DNA of 64,000 nt from Psychrobacter urativorans (GCF_001298525.1 NZ_CP012678.1:558001-622000), one strand, 5' to 3'. Shown: positions 46,861 through 55,576, counted from the stretch's first letter. A program made the numbers and translations. Notes: generated from the letters alone by a model not told the origin.

Positions 46861-47667
46861 TTATTGACCATTGGGTGTATTTTCAGGATTGTTATTGAGG
46901 TCTGCATTGTTTTCACTATTGCTGCCCTCGTTATTGCCTTTATTACTATTATTGTTATCAGGGTTGTTATTATTAGTAGGGTTATTATCTGTTTTATTGA
47001 CGTTACGTTTGTTAGGAATGGCTTGCGGCGCCATTGCCCATTGCCACGTAATGGGATTATCCTGATAAGTAAAACTGACGCCAACGCCTTTAGGCAGTAA
47101 AACAACATCCTCTTTACTAGCAATATTATTATTGCTATTTTGAGTATCTTTATTAGGAAATTTCGCACTCATTTCAGATAAATAAGCCTGCCAGCGACCC
47201 TCAGTGACTCCTTCAAGCAGCACGCTATCAAGGCTGATACTATCACTACTTTGCAGGCTATTATATTGGCGACGAATCAAACGCTGATCGCTAAAGATAT
47301 ATTCAACACGCTGTAAACTTGTGCTACTTTGATAACGAGGGTCAGGGTCAGCGAAACGGATAAAACTCACGCGCTCGCTATCTAAACTCATAAACGGCTC
47401 AGCGACGGATGCCGTTTTATTATTCGAATTGTCATTACTGTCAGTAGCGTTTTGGGACACGGGAGCTTGATAAGCAATAATTTGCCCCATATCCTGTTGT
47501 AATTGCAAATAAGCATATTGTAGTACGGCGAGCTGATCGGCATGATATTGCGCACGCTCACGCGCTCGATTGACACTATCGAATACTTGCCAACCTGCAA
47601 CGGCAAGCACGGCAAATATCGCCATCGCGACCATCAGCTCAAGCAACGTAAAGCCGCGCTGCCTCAC
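46861..47667 (-). CDS. gspJ: Type II secretion minor pseudopilin GspJ with an Asn-rich tail
   Basis: A 268-residue minor pseudopilin of the pseudopilus tip. The leader is very short (MRQRG) and then FTLLELMVAMAIFAVLAVAGWQVF with Glu at +5. The globular domain runs to about 225 (FIRFADPDPRYQSS, RVEYIFSDQRLIRRQY, GVSFTYQDNPITWQWAM). The last 40 residues are almost all Asn, Asp, Ser, Gly and Pro, with NNNN runs, and are not part of the conserved fold. The start overlaps the gspI stop by four bases (ATGA), showing translational coupling. Confidence 0.92.
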   Translation of the reverse strand: MRQRGFTLLELMVAMAIFAVLAVAGWQVFDSVNRARERAQYHADQLAVLQYAYLQLQQDMGQIIAYQAPVSQNATDSNDNSNNKTASVAEPFMSLDSERVSFIRFADPDPRYQSSTSLQRVEYIFSDQRLIRRQYNSLQSSDSISLDSVLLEGVTEGRWQAYLSEMSAKFPNKDTQNSNNNIASKEDVVLLPKGVGVSFTYQDNPITWQWAMAPQAIPNKRNVNKTDNNPTNNNNPDNNNSNKGNNEGSNSENNADLNNNPENTPNGQ

Positions 47668-48143
47668 AACTTACCTCCAGAGCGATTCATACGACCCAAG
47701 TCTAAACTGCCGATTTCTTGTTCAGGATTCGTTAGCATCATATTAATATCAGTGACTACCGGACGGGCTTGACCATCAATCATAGGGGCGACCGTAATAT
47801 TCACCTCTTTTAAAGCGGGCGTTAAGGTATCAGAGAGTGTCATGGTTACTTGCCAATCGCGACCTTGAGCATTGACGGTTTGCGTACGATTTTCCGTCAG
47901 CCATGTCTCATTCATACGCAAATCAGCTGCGGCATTTTGCGCCACAAAATGAGCAAGCGTTCGTGTTCGTAAGACATCGACTGAATGTAAATAGGCACTA
48001 CTGGCACGGCTCGCAGCAACCGCCACGACTGCTAAAATGGCTAATGCCACCATGACTTCAATCAGCGTAAATCCACTCTCGCGCCTTGGTAGTCTGGATA
48101 TTTGGTTTATAGGTTTATGAAGCCCTTTAGCGTTTTTGCACAT
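47664..48143 (-). CDS. gspI: Type II secretion minor pseudopilin GspI
   Basis: A 159-residue minor pseudopilin. The prepilin cleavage site is SG-FTLIEVMVALAILAVVAVAASRA with Glu at +5. The leader before the glycine is about 24 residues and basic, longer than the usual six to ten. The small C-terminal domain (NETWLTENRTQTVNAQGRDWQVTMTLSDT) matches GspI. Three bases separate it from gspH, and it overlaps gspJ by four bases. Confidence 0.9.
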   Translation of the reverse strand: MCKNAKGLHKPINQISRLPRRESGFTLIEVMVALAILAVVAVAASRASSAYLHSVDVLRTRTLAHFVAQNAAADLRMNETWLTENRTQTVNAQGRDWQVTMTLSDTLTPALKEVNITVAPMIDGQARPVVTDINMMLTNPEQEIGSLDLGRMNRSGGKL

Positions 48144-48146
48144 ACG

Positions 48147-48914
48147 TTATAACCCTTGCCCTAACGTCATACTACCGTCAGGCATAATCGTAATGACTTC
48201 CCCAACCAAGCGCGAATTATGACGCACTTCAATCGTCACGGGTGTCGCTTGTCCTGTACCAAACCATAAGACTTGCGGCACTGTTTGTCCACTAAACCAA
48301 GGCTGCAATACTGGCATTTTCTCCGCACCATTATTGCCAACAACTTGCGTGCCTTCTAAGCTTTGAATATTTAAACTAACCCCAACGGGTAGCTCAGGCA
48401 AGGTCACTTCCGAATCGACCTCCCAGCTTGGTATTGGCGGCTTTTCTGTATTATTAGATAATCCTGATAAGTCTGCTGACAGCTCCATTGAATTTTTAGG
48501 CGTACTGTCTATCGCATTTGAGGGTACAACAGGCGTTTGGTAACTCGAATAAGGATTAGACAGGGTAACAATAATGGGCGTCACTTGCCCTTGCTTATTA
48601 GCTTGCAAACTTAACCCCATCGGTTGCATACGCTCAGCGGATAGTAAGCGCACATAGCTCAGCGAATCCGTGAGATGCTCATAAAATGCCCGATTTTTTC
48701 GCGACTCACTACTGCCGACTGACAAACTCATCATGCCAGCAAAGATAGATAAAATCACCACGACGACAACGATTTCAACCAATGTAAAGCCAGTCTGCGA
48801 ACGAGATAGCATCGGAAAGTGAACTGTTGGCTGAGAAAAATGTGGGGTTAAAGCTAAAGAAGATGGAGACAAGTTAGGTGCAAAGCTAGACTGACTTTGG
48901 ACATTGAGCGGCAT
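48147..48914 (-). CDS. gspH: Type II secretion minor pseudopilin GspH
   Basis: The pseudopilin signature is TG-FTLVEIVVVVVILSIFAGMMSLSV with Glu at +5, followed by SYVRLLSAERMQPMGLSL and a beta-rich C-terminal domain ending VGEVITIMPDGSMTLGQGL. With the ATG at 48914 (AGGT about six bases upstream) there are 255 residues and a leader of about 42 residues before the cleavage glycine. A later ATG at 48812 would leave a normal leader of about eight residues, but it has no ribosome binding site. It is the first gene of the gspHIJK run. Confidence 0.85.
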   Translation of the reverse strand: MPLNVQSQSSFAPNLSPSSLALTPHFSQPTVHFPMLSRSQTGFTLVEIVVVVVILSIFAGMMSLSVGSSESRKNRAFYEHLTDSLSYVRLLSAERMQPMGLSLQANKQGQVTPIIVTLSNPYSSYQTPVVPSNAIDSTPKNSMELSADLSGLSNNTEKPPIPSWEVDSEVTLPELPVGVSLNIQSLEGTQVVGNNGAEKMPVLQPWFSGQTVPQVLWFGTGQATPVTIEVRHNSRLVGEVITIMPDGSMTLGQGL

Positions 48915-49028
48915 AATGCACCTATTTTCCATGTATGCAGCCATCCATCTGTGTAGAGATAAAGATAAGAGACGAGAGACGAGCCGCAATTATTCTCGGC
49001 TTGTGGGTAATTCAAGAGTGCTCAGCAG

Positions 49029-49718
49029 TTAATAAGTGGTGTTACGATGCGCCTCAGATTCAGTCTCAATTTGTTCAACCAGCTCTTGCATGTCTTCATC
49101 CAGTAGCGGCTCGTTCACATCACAAATAGGATAATGGCTGGGTAAATCAAGCATTTGTATGACTAACGCGTAACGCAAGGTATCACGGCGACCCAAATAA
49201 CGCTGATAAAAGCTAGAATTAAGCAGACCTGCTCCGCCTTGACCCATTGCCCAAATTGAGGACAAATAATCACGGGTGCTCATACTGCTACGCTCATCTT
49301 TTAAATGCGCACTGACAATATCAATCAAGCGCTTCATACGCTGACGGCGTATGTCATACAGCTCACCAAACAAGCGATTAAGACCGGTCACGGATGCGGC
49401 AAGTCGCTCTTCAATCTGATTAAGCAGCATCGCTTTTTGTGGATTCAGCAGTTGCTGAAAAATCATCCGTGCTACACCTGCAGACGCACCATCATCAATA
49501 CGATTAATCGCAAATAACTGTTCTTCATAACGAATAATAATACGCAAATATAGCTCATCTTTACTAGAAAAATGCTTATATAACGTACCTTTTGCCAAAT
49601 CAAGCTGGTCGGCAAGACTGTCCAAAGTAATGTCACCATTGCCCGATTCTAGCAACAGTTGCTCAGCCATCGCTAAGATATTTTCTTCTCGTACTTTGAA
49701 CTGGTGTTGACGACTCAT
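49029..49718 (-). CDS. TetR/AcrR-family regulator
   Basis: A 229-residue regulator. The helix-turn-helix ITLDSLADQLDLAKGTLYKHFSSKDELYLRIIIRYE lies at about 30-65. The ligand domain is helical with an acidic C-terminus (LLDEDMQELVEQIETESEAH). A TetR gene directly before tatD occurs in Pseudomonas too, where pilZ and holB precede it; those are not here. A palindrome at 49782-49797 upstream is a candidate operator. It may be the first gene of a transcript including gspHIJK (114-bp gap), which is unproven. Confidence 0.88.
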   Translation of the reverse strand: MSRQHQFKVREENILAMAEQLLLESGNGDITLDSLADQLDLAKGTLYKHFSSKDELYLRIIIRYEEQLFAINRIDDGASAGVARMIFQQLLNPQKAMLLNQIEERLAASVTGLNRLFGELYDIRRQRMKRLIDIVSAHLKDERSSMSTRDYLSSIWAMGQGGAGLLNSSFYQRYLGRRDTLRYALVIQMLDLPSHYPICDVNEPLLDEDMQELVEQIETESEAHRNTTY

Positions 49719-49781
49719 AACCTCTCCTAAAATCCGTTAGGACTTGACCACAACTGGCAGTTTAACGACTATATTCGGTAA

Positions 49782-49797
49782 ATGACTGACTGGTCAT
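49782..49797. promoter_or_regulatory. Candidate TetR operator between the TetR gene and tatD
   Basis: ATGAC-TGACTG-GTCAT, arms of five bases around a six-base centre containing repeated TGACTG. The form resembles the TGACTGACnnGTCAGTCA-type sites bound by several proteobacterial TetR proteins. It is 64 bp upstream of the TetR start and just after the tatD end (tatD runs in the same direction), fitting autoregulation. Confidence 0.45.
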
Positions 49798-49809
49798 AGC
49801 ATAACGATT

Positions 49810-50598
49810 TTAGAGATACTGTGCTAGTAAATTCTCAAAGTTTTTTGCCGTCAACGCCCCAACTTCTTCAACGTCTATACCGTACATATCCGCCAAACAA
49901 CTTGCCACATAAGGCACATAAGCCGGCTCATTAGGGCGACCACGTTTAGGTACTGGCGCGAGATAAGGGCTATCGGTTTCAATCAACAAGCGATCTTTTG
50001 GCATTTTTTGCGCGGCATCTTTGATGATTAATGCGGTTTTAAAACTGACAATGCCTGAGAACGAGATATAAAAGCCTAAATCAAGGGCTTTTTTTGCCGT
50101 TTCCCAATCTTCGGTAAAGCAATGAATGATGCCATGTTCCGCACCTTCTGCTTTTAAAATATCAATAGTATCGTCTTTGGCATCACGCATATGCACGACC
50201 AACGGTTTTTTAAGTTGTTGGCTGGCATGGATATGACGCGCAAGGCTCGCTTGCTGTTCGATTTTATTATCTGTTGACCAATAATAATCCAATCCCGTCT
50301 CGCCGATTGCCCATATATGGTCGTGGCTTGCCATTACAATCAAACGCTCCACGGTTGCTGACTTAAGCACATCTATATCTTCGCACGGATGAATGCCCAC
50401 GCTCATACCCAAATTTAACGTCTCATCGCTATAAGTTCGTACAATTTCTGCAATCTCATCATATTCAGCAAAGTCACACATAATTGCCATCGCTCGGGTG
50501 ACATTCGCTTCTCTCATCGCAGCAATTGCGCCCGCTAATTGACCATCATGGCGCGTTAAATCTAAACGGTTTAAATGACAATGGGTATCGGTAAACAT
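49810..50598 (-). CDS. TatD-family metal-dependent hydrolase
   Basis: A 262-residue TIM-barrel nuclease/hydrolase of the TatD/YcfH group. Metal ligands: HxH in DTHCHL (H6, H8), the glutamate in AIGETGLDYYW, histidines in PLVVHMRDA and GIIHCFTE, and the aspartate in LIETDSPYLAPVPKRGRPNEP. The last motif is the family signature. Members are DNA exonucleases, and some are D-aminoacyl-tRNA deacylases. The TetR regulator lies 91 bp downstream on the same strand. Confidence 0.93.
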   Translation of the reverse strand: MFTDTHCHLNRLDLTRHDGQLAGAIAAMREANVTRAMAIMCDFAEYDEIAEIVRTYSDETLNLGMSVGIHPCEDIDVLKSATVERLIVMASHDHIWAIGETGLDYYWSTDNKIEQQASLARHIHASQQLKKPLVVHMRDAKDDTIDILKAEGAEHGIIHCFTEDWETAKKALDLGFYISFSGIVSFKTALIIKDAAQKMPKDRLLIETDSPYLAPVPKRGRPNEPAYVPYVASCLADMYGIDVEEVGALTAKNFENLLAQYL

Positions 50599-50734
50599 AA
50601 GTAAATTATTCTTTATTAAAAATTTCTTTAATTATATCAAATCTAAACCTATGTGACCGTAACTTAGATGAGCTTCTCAGTGATAGGTTTATTGATAATC
50701 GAGTTATTAATTTAACAACCTAAAGATAAGAGAA

Positions 50735-51307
50735 TCAGCCACATGCCATATCACATGACAGAGTTTTATTTGCTTTATCAAAATTTAAATAAGTGTTGCA
50801 GCTCATCCCTTCGTTACTATCAATTTCGACCTCGTAGCCTATCGCTGTATTTTTATAGGTTACCTCTATACCTTCATCTCGATAGGTACCATTTTTAGGA
50901 TTATCAGCTGTGATGGTATATGCTCCTGTTTCACTTCGCGCTACATAATAAAAGCTGGGTCTTAACTTCATAAAAGCAGTATCTGTAAATACCATCGAGA
51001 ATTTTTTGTACTCAAGGTCAGTATCATGTGTATCTTCTTTTAGCGCCGCTAATGGCAACCCAAAAAAGGTCGAATCTTTTAGATAGTAAGTGGTAGTGAT
51101 ATTATTACCACCAGATTTATCTTTAACCTGCTTCTCGCCTTTTCTAATAATAGATGCCTGATATTTCTTCGGTAATTCACCCATAACATGGAATGCATTA
51201 CCGCAACTATCCTGCAAACTAGTGAGTTGAGGGGTCCAATCTGTTGCCGCATGGGTAAACTGCATTGCTGACAATACAGCCATTCCGGAAACAAATTTCT
51301 TGATCAT
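50735..51307 (-). CDS. Exported protein, unknown
   Basis: A 190-residue protein with a clear signal peptide (MIKKF, hydrophobic to residue 16, cleavage near THAA at 20). The mature part is polar and beta-rich (NNITTTYYLKDSTFFGLPLAAL, FSMVFTDTAFMKLRPSFYYVARSETGAYTI). It has four cysteines (SLQDSCGN, EGMSCNTY, LSCDMACG), two clustered at the C-terminus, suggesting disulfides in the periplasm. I do not recognise a family. It lies between gspE and tatD and could be a type II substrate or unrelated; the sequence does not decide. Confidence 0.75.
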   Translation of the reverse strand: MIKKFVSGMAVLSAMQFTHAATDWTPQLTSLQDSCGNAFHVMGELPKKYQASIIRKGEKQVKDKSGGNNITTTYYLKDSTFFGLPLAALKEDTHDTDLEYKKFSMVFTDTAFMKLRPSFYYVARSETGAYTITADNPKNGTYRDEGIEVTYKNTAIGYEVEIDSNEGMSCNTYLNFDKANKTLSCDMACG

Positions 51308-51407
51308 AATTATTCCAATGATTTGTTAGTATTTTATTAACAAGCAATTGTATATCAATTTTTATAATTATTTCTTATTATTCTGATTGCTAATCTTTCG
51401 CTAATAA

Positions 51408-53255
51408 TCACTGCATCGGCACCACGCGCATCACCTCTTCCATTGTTGTCACGCCCTCAGAAATACGTTTTGCACCAGATAATCGCAGCGGCTGTAAGCC
51501 TTCACGATAGGCTTGTTGCTTGATAACATCAAGGTTAGCATCGGCAGCGACCAGTTTTTTAAGCTCATTCGATAACGGCATAATCTCATATAGCCCAATG
51601 CGTCCTTGATAGCCGGTATGACGACAATGCTCGCAGCCTTGAGCGCTATATACTTGCGCAGGTAATGATGCACGCCACGGTTGTACCAGCTCTTGCCATT
51701 GAATGGCAATCTCACTATCCGCAGTGACGGTATGAGCTTGCTTACAATGAGGACAAAGCGTTCGTAACAGGCGCTGCGCCATCACGCCAAGGATAGTCGC
51801 TGAGGTCAAAAATGGTTGCACGCCCAAATCATGTAAGCGTGTCAAGGAGCTGGGCGCATCATTGGTATGCAAAGTCGACAGTACCAAATGCCCTGTTAAT
51901 GACGCTTGTACCGCCATATTAGCCGTCTCACTATCCCGAATTTCACCAACCATAATAATGTCAGGGTCTTGACGCATTAAGGAGCGAATCCCATCAGCAA
52001 AGTGCAAATCAATGCCAGTATTAATTTGCATTTGATTAAAAGCAGGCTCAATCATCTCAATCGGGTCTTCGATCGTACAGACATTCACCTGCTCAGTCGC
52101 CAATTGCTTCAGCGTACTATAAAGGGTCGTGGTCTTACCAGAACCCGTCGGACCCGTCACCAAAATAATACCATTAGGATGCGCGGTCAGCTCCTGCCAC
52201 ATCGCAAGCTGCTTACCCGATAATCCCAACTGCGCAAAAGAGCGCACCAACACTTCAGGGTCAAAGACACGCATCACCAGCTTTTCCCCAAACGCGGTCG
52301 GCAAGGTTGACAGCCGCAATTCTGTTTCTATGCCATTATGGGTGCGCGTTTTTAGACGACCATCTTGCGGCTTACGTTTTTCTGCGACATTGAGCCGTGC
52401 TAAGATTTTAATACGAGCGGTCACCGCCACCATAATGGCGATCGGCATCTCATAAACGCTATGCAAGACGCCATCAATGCGAAAGCGTACCTTGCCCGTT
52501 TCACGGCGCGGCTCTAAATGAATGTCACTTGCCCGCTGCTCAAAGGCATATTGCAGTAGCCAATCGACCACCTTAACAATATGCTGATCATTAGCATCGG
52601 GGTTGGCATTGTCACCCAATTGCAATAACGCCTCAACATTACTCACATCCGCTGCTGCCCGTTTATGAGCATTATTCGCGCCAGCAATCGCGTGCGTTAC
52701 TTGATAAAACTCCTGTCGATAGCGCTTAATTTGTTCAGGATTAATATAGACCGTACGATAGGTTTTAGATTTAATTATTTTATCAATATTAGAATACCAA
52801 TCGCTATAAAACGGCTGATCTGTACCAATGACCACATCAGTATCGCTGACTTCAATCGGCAAAATATGCTGCGTGCGCGCATAGTCAAAAGACATAATTT
52901 GCGTCACTGCGGGCACATCAATTTTCAAAGGGTCAATACGGACGATTGGCATACTTGCTTTTGCCGCTAACCATTGATTGAGCCATGTTAAGGTTAATTT
53001 ATGCTCATTGCTCGTCTGCTCACTACTTGTATTCTGACTGTTATTTCCAAGATTGCTGCTGCCAAGACTATTATTCCCAAGATGATGACCATTCGGCAAG
53101 CCAAAATCAGCAATCGTGATGAGCGGATGCTGCGCCTTATCACGACGACTGGTGATGACTAAATTATAACCGCGCTGATCAATGACTCTATCTGCCAATA
53201 ATTCATCTAAACACCAACGCAAATCAACGACTAAGGAAAATTTAGGCACAGACAT
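51408..53255 (-). CDS. gspE: Type II secretion ATPase GspE
   Basis: The cytoplasmic hexameric ATPase that drives pseudopilus assembly. Of 615 residues, about 1-150 are the GspL-interacting N-terminal region, with a Gly/Asn/Ser-rich insert at about 60-78. The core has SDIHLEPRRETGKVRFRIDG, Walker A GPTGSGKTTT at about 368, the Asp box, Walker B (IIMVGEIRDSETA), and the zinc-binding CPHC...CEHC that marks GspE/PilB. The ATG at 53255 gives a normal start; the open frame goes on to 53309. It is separated from gspHIJK by tatD and regulators, and no gspC, D, F, G, L or M is in the window. PilB is an alternative, but the N-terminus fits GspE better. Confidence 0.85.
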   Translation of the reverse strand: MSVPKFSLVVDLRWCLDELLADRVIDQRGYNLVITSRRDKAQHPLITIADFGLPNGHHLGNNSLGSSNLGNNSQNTSSEQTSNEHKLTLTWLNQWLAAKASMPIVRIDPLKIDVPAVTQIMSFDYARTQHILPIEVSDTDVVIGTDQPFYSDWYSNIDKIIKSKTYRTVYINPEQIKRYRQEFYQVTHAIAGANNAHKRAAADVSNVEALLQLGDNANPDANDQHIVKVVDWLLQYAFEQRASDIHLEPRRETGKVRFRIDGVLHSVYEMPIAIMVAVTARIKILARLNVAEKRKPQDGRLKTRTHNGIETELRLSTLPTAFGEKLVMRVFDPEVLVRSFAQLGLSGKQLAMWQELTAHPNGIILVTGPTGSGKTTTLYSTLKQLATEQVNVCTIEDPIEMIEPAFNQMQINTGIDLHFADGIRSLMRQDPDIIMVGEIRDSETANMAVQASLTGHLVLSTLHTNDAPSSLTRLHDLGVQPFLTSATILGVMAQRLLRTLCPHCKQAHTVTADSEIAIQWQELVQPWRASLPAQVYSAQGCEHCRHTGYQGRIGLYEIMPLSNELKKLVAADANLDVIKQQAYREGLQPLRLSGAKRISEGVTTMEEVMRVVPMQ

Positions 53256-53343
53256 AGTTATTCTTCTTTTATAATTAAGTGGTAAATGTCGAATGTTGAA
53301 TTTTTGCAATTAATAAGCAGCTTTAAGAGTGATTAAATTAAAA

Positions 53344-54249
53344 CTAATCTATCTTGGTCACAGTCACTATCTGAAGTTGTCCACTTTTTATCCGCTGAAA
53401 GCTCACATCAACGGCCTTATAGCGCATTGTAAATAGTGTATGGAGTTCTTGTTGACGATAGGCAGGGCGCGGATCTTGGGCAATTAATGCCGTGATATTG
53501 TCAATATCCGCTGCCATCAATTGCTGTTGGTATTGATAAATAACTTCTGCTACGCTGGCTTTGTTTTCGTTGCCTTTATGATTACTATTGTTAGTATCAC
53601 TACCCTGTTCCATAGCGATTATTTGCTGAAATTGCTCTCGTGCCTGTTCCGTGATCGTTACCATTAACGGCGCAGGCGCAGTCGACGCAAAGCCACTGTC
53701 AGCACTGACAAGCGCATCACTATAAGCGATATATGGCTTAATATCGACAATTGGCGTGCCGTCAATCATATCTGCACCACTAATAATTAATAGTACGCGA
53801 CCTGCTACCACCTCAACACGTTCAAGCTTAACCACCGACAAGCCTAAACCTGACGGGCGATACATACTGCGACTGGCAAACACGCCTATCTTTTGATTAC
53901 CGCCCAAACGTGGCGGTCGTACTTGCGCTCGAAACTTATGAGCATCCGCTTCGGCGGCTTGACTCGCCTTGTTAATAAAATTGTGATGAAACTGCCAACT
54001 GATCCAAATATGGCTAAAAGCCTCTAAGCCGACAAATGCCGCTGGCGTATCATACGGCGCGAGCATTTCAATAACACTTGTGAGCGCCACTAAGTTTGGT
54101 TGTCTGGGCGCGCCAAATTTTTGTGACAAGGGTGCGCGGTGGTAACCAATAATAGGCGCAACGTGGCTTTTTCCGAAATGAGCCGTTTCAATATCACTCT
54201 TTTCCATATCACAAGTTTCAACAGCACCAGTTGCAACAGCACAAGACAT
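53344..54249 (-). CDS. trmO: tRNA (N6-threonylcarbamoyladenosine37-N6)-methyltransferase TrmO
   Basis: TrmO/TsaA adds a methyl group to t6A37 of tRNA-Thr with SAM. The 301-residue protein has the TsaA beta-barrel: APIIGYHRAPLSQKFGAPRQPNL, FVGLEAFSHIWISWQFHHN, FASRSMYRPSGLGLSVVKLERVE, GADMIDGTPIVDIKPYIAYSDA. The first 28 residues precede the conserved fold. The C-terminal 90 residues (REQFQQIIAMEQ, YQQQLMAADIDNITALIAQDPRPAYRQ) match the accessory domain of longer TrmO proteins. GGAG is seven bases before the ATG. gspE follows 88 bp downstream. Confidence 0.92.
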   Translation of the reverse strand: MSCAVATGAVETCDMEKSDIETAHFGKSHVAPIIGYHRAPLSQKFGAPRQPNLVALTSVIEMLAPYDTPAAFVGLEAFSHIWISWQFHHNFINKASQAAEADAHKFRAQVRPPRLGGNQKIGVFASRSMYRPSGLGLSVVKLERVEVVAGRVLLIISGADMIDGTPIVDIKPYIAYSDALVSADSGFASTAPAPLMVTITEQAREQFQQIIAMEQGSDTNNSNHKGNENKASVAEVIYQYQQQLMAADIDNITALIAQDPRPAYRQQELHTLFTMRYKAVDVSFQRIKSGQLQIVTVTKID

Positions 54250-54693
54250 AAGCCAACTCCATAATGCATTTATAAAGGATAAATTCGCGATGCAAAACCC
54301 ATATAATGAAGCATACAGAGTTTTTCGCTAACGATATTCCATTTTATCATGCTACGAATGCGCGGCTTGGCGGATTTTTATTTTAAAGTTTGCTATGATA
54401 AGCGACCATATTTATTGAGAATGGCTTGCATCCATTGGATATCGGCACTGCATGTGCATTATTGCGCACCTATATGTCCGCTCAGGCAAGTAGGTCATGG
54501 ATATTTATTCCATGATGATAGGTTGCAAAATGCGGTTTCATAACGGACAAGTCAAGAACAGCTTCATGGTTAAACATGCTTTTTTTTGATGCTTTGACAA
54601 AGGCAACATTATGCTTTGCCACTATAATCGCTACGCACTCTAATGTTAAATGTATTTCATTTAAACCAATAACAAGTAATTAACGGGGACTTT
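54250..54693. other. Divergent gap between trmO and fpr
   Basis: About 440 bp. The one small open frame in it has no family signature and I consider it spurious. An inverted repeat TCATGGA-TATTTAT-TCCATGA (54495-54515; perfect 7-bp arms) lies 179 bp upstream of fpr. No clear promoter boxes. Confidence 0.5.
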
Positions 54694-55467
54694 ATGTCAA
54701 AACTTCGCACCGAAACGGTAACAGAGGTTCATCACTGGAATGACGCGCTCTTTAGCATCAAAACCACGCGCGACGACGGCTTACGCTTTCGTAATGGCGA
54801 GTTTGCGATGATTGGACTTGTCGTCGATGGCAGACCGCTGTTACGCGCTTACTCCATTGCCAGCCCCAATTATGAAGAACATTTAGAGTTCTTTTCTATT
54901 AAAGTTCAAGACGGTCCATTGACCTCACGCCTACAACATATCAAAGTGGGCGATGAACTATTAGTCAGCAAAAAGCCAACAGGCACGCTCGTATTAGACG
55001 ATTTATTACCCGGTAAACATCTATATATGCTCTCAACCGGCACCGGACTTGCGCCATTTTTGGCATTAGCGCGTGACCCTGAAGTATATGAACGCTTTGA
55101 CAAAATCATTTTAGTACATGGTGTGCGCAGTATTTCTGATTTAGCATATCGCGATATGTTCGAGAACGAATTGCCTAATGATGAAATCTTTGGCGAATGG
55201 TATCGTGAAAAATTTATCTATTACCCTACCGTTACCCGCGAAGAATTCAGAAATCAAGGTCGCATTACCGATTTGATGAAATCAGGCAAATTCTTTGAAG
55301 ACATCGGTTTACCCCCAATGAATAAAGACGATGACCGCGTCATGTTATGCGGTAGTATGCCGTTTAATGCTGAAGTCTCCGCTATTCTAGATGATTTTGG
55401 TTTAACTGTGTCACCACGTATGGGCGTACAAGCGGATTATGCCGTTGAACGTGCCTTTGTTGGTTAG
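54694..55467 (+). CDS. fpr: Ferredoxin/flavodoxin-NADP(+) reductase
   Basis: Transfers electrons between NADPH and ferredoxin or flavodoxin through FAD. The 257-residue protein has the FAD motif RAYSIASP (RxYS), FFSIKVQDGPLTSRLQ, the NADP pocket LSTGTGLAPFLALAR, MLCGSMPFN, and the C-terminal Ala-Phe-Val-Gly that stacks near FAD in Pseudomonas/Azotobacter FPR. It is the bacterial subclass I type. GGGGAC lies upstream of the ATG. It could supply electrons to the iron-sulfur proteins here (e.g. RsxB), which is inference. Confidence 0.95.
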   Translation: MSKLRTETVTEVHHWNDALFSIKTTRDDGLRFRNGEFAMIGLVVDGRPLLRAYSIASPNYEEHLEFFSIKVQDGPLTSRLQHIKVGDELLVSKKPTGTLVLDDLLPGKHLYMLSTGTGLAPFLALARDPEVYERFDKIILVHGVRSISDLAYRDMFENELPNDEIFGEWYREKFIYYPTVTREEFRNQGRITDLMKSGKFFEDIGLPPMNKDDDRVMLCGSMPFNAEVSAILDDFGLTVSPRMGVQADYAVERAFVG

Positions 55468-55538
55468 ACATTTGGATAGGTAGTTGGTTAATAAAAGGCT
55501 ATTTAAGCAATTAATTGCGCATTTATCATAAATAATTC

Positions 55539-55576
55539 TTGACGCCTAAAAATAGGCTGCTATAATACGCAGCCTA
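55539..55576 (+). promoter_or_regulatory. tRNA-Leu(CAA) promoter with an inverted repeat around the -10 box
   Basis: The -35 box TTGACG (55539-55544) and the -10 box TATAAT (55561-55566) are 16 bp apart. The -10 is embedded in a perfect inverted repeat: TAGGCTGC (55553-55560), TATAATAC, GCAGCCTA (55569-55576). The symmetry covers the melted region and probable start site. Confidence 0.8.

Noticed and set aside
54349..54543. Small open frame upstream of fpr as a gene
   Set aside because: 64 codons, no ribosome binding site, no family signature, and it overlaps an inverted repeat in a divergent promoter region.
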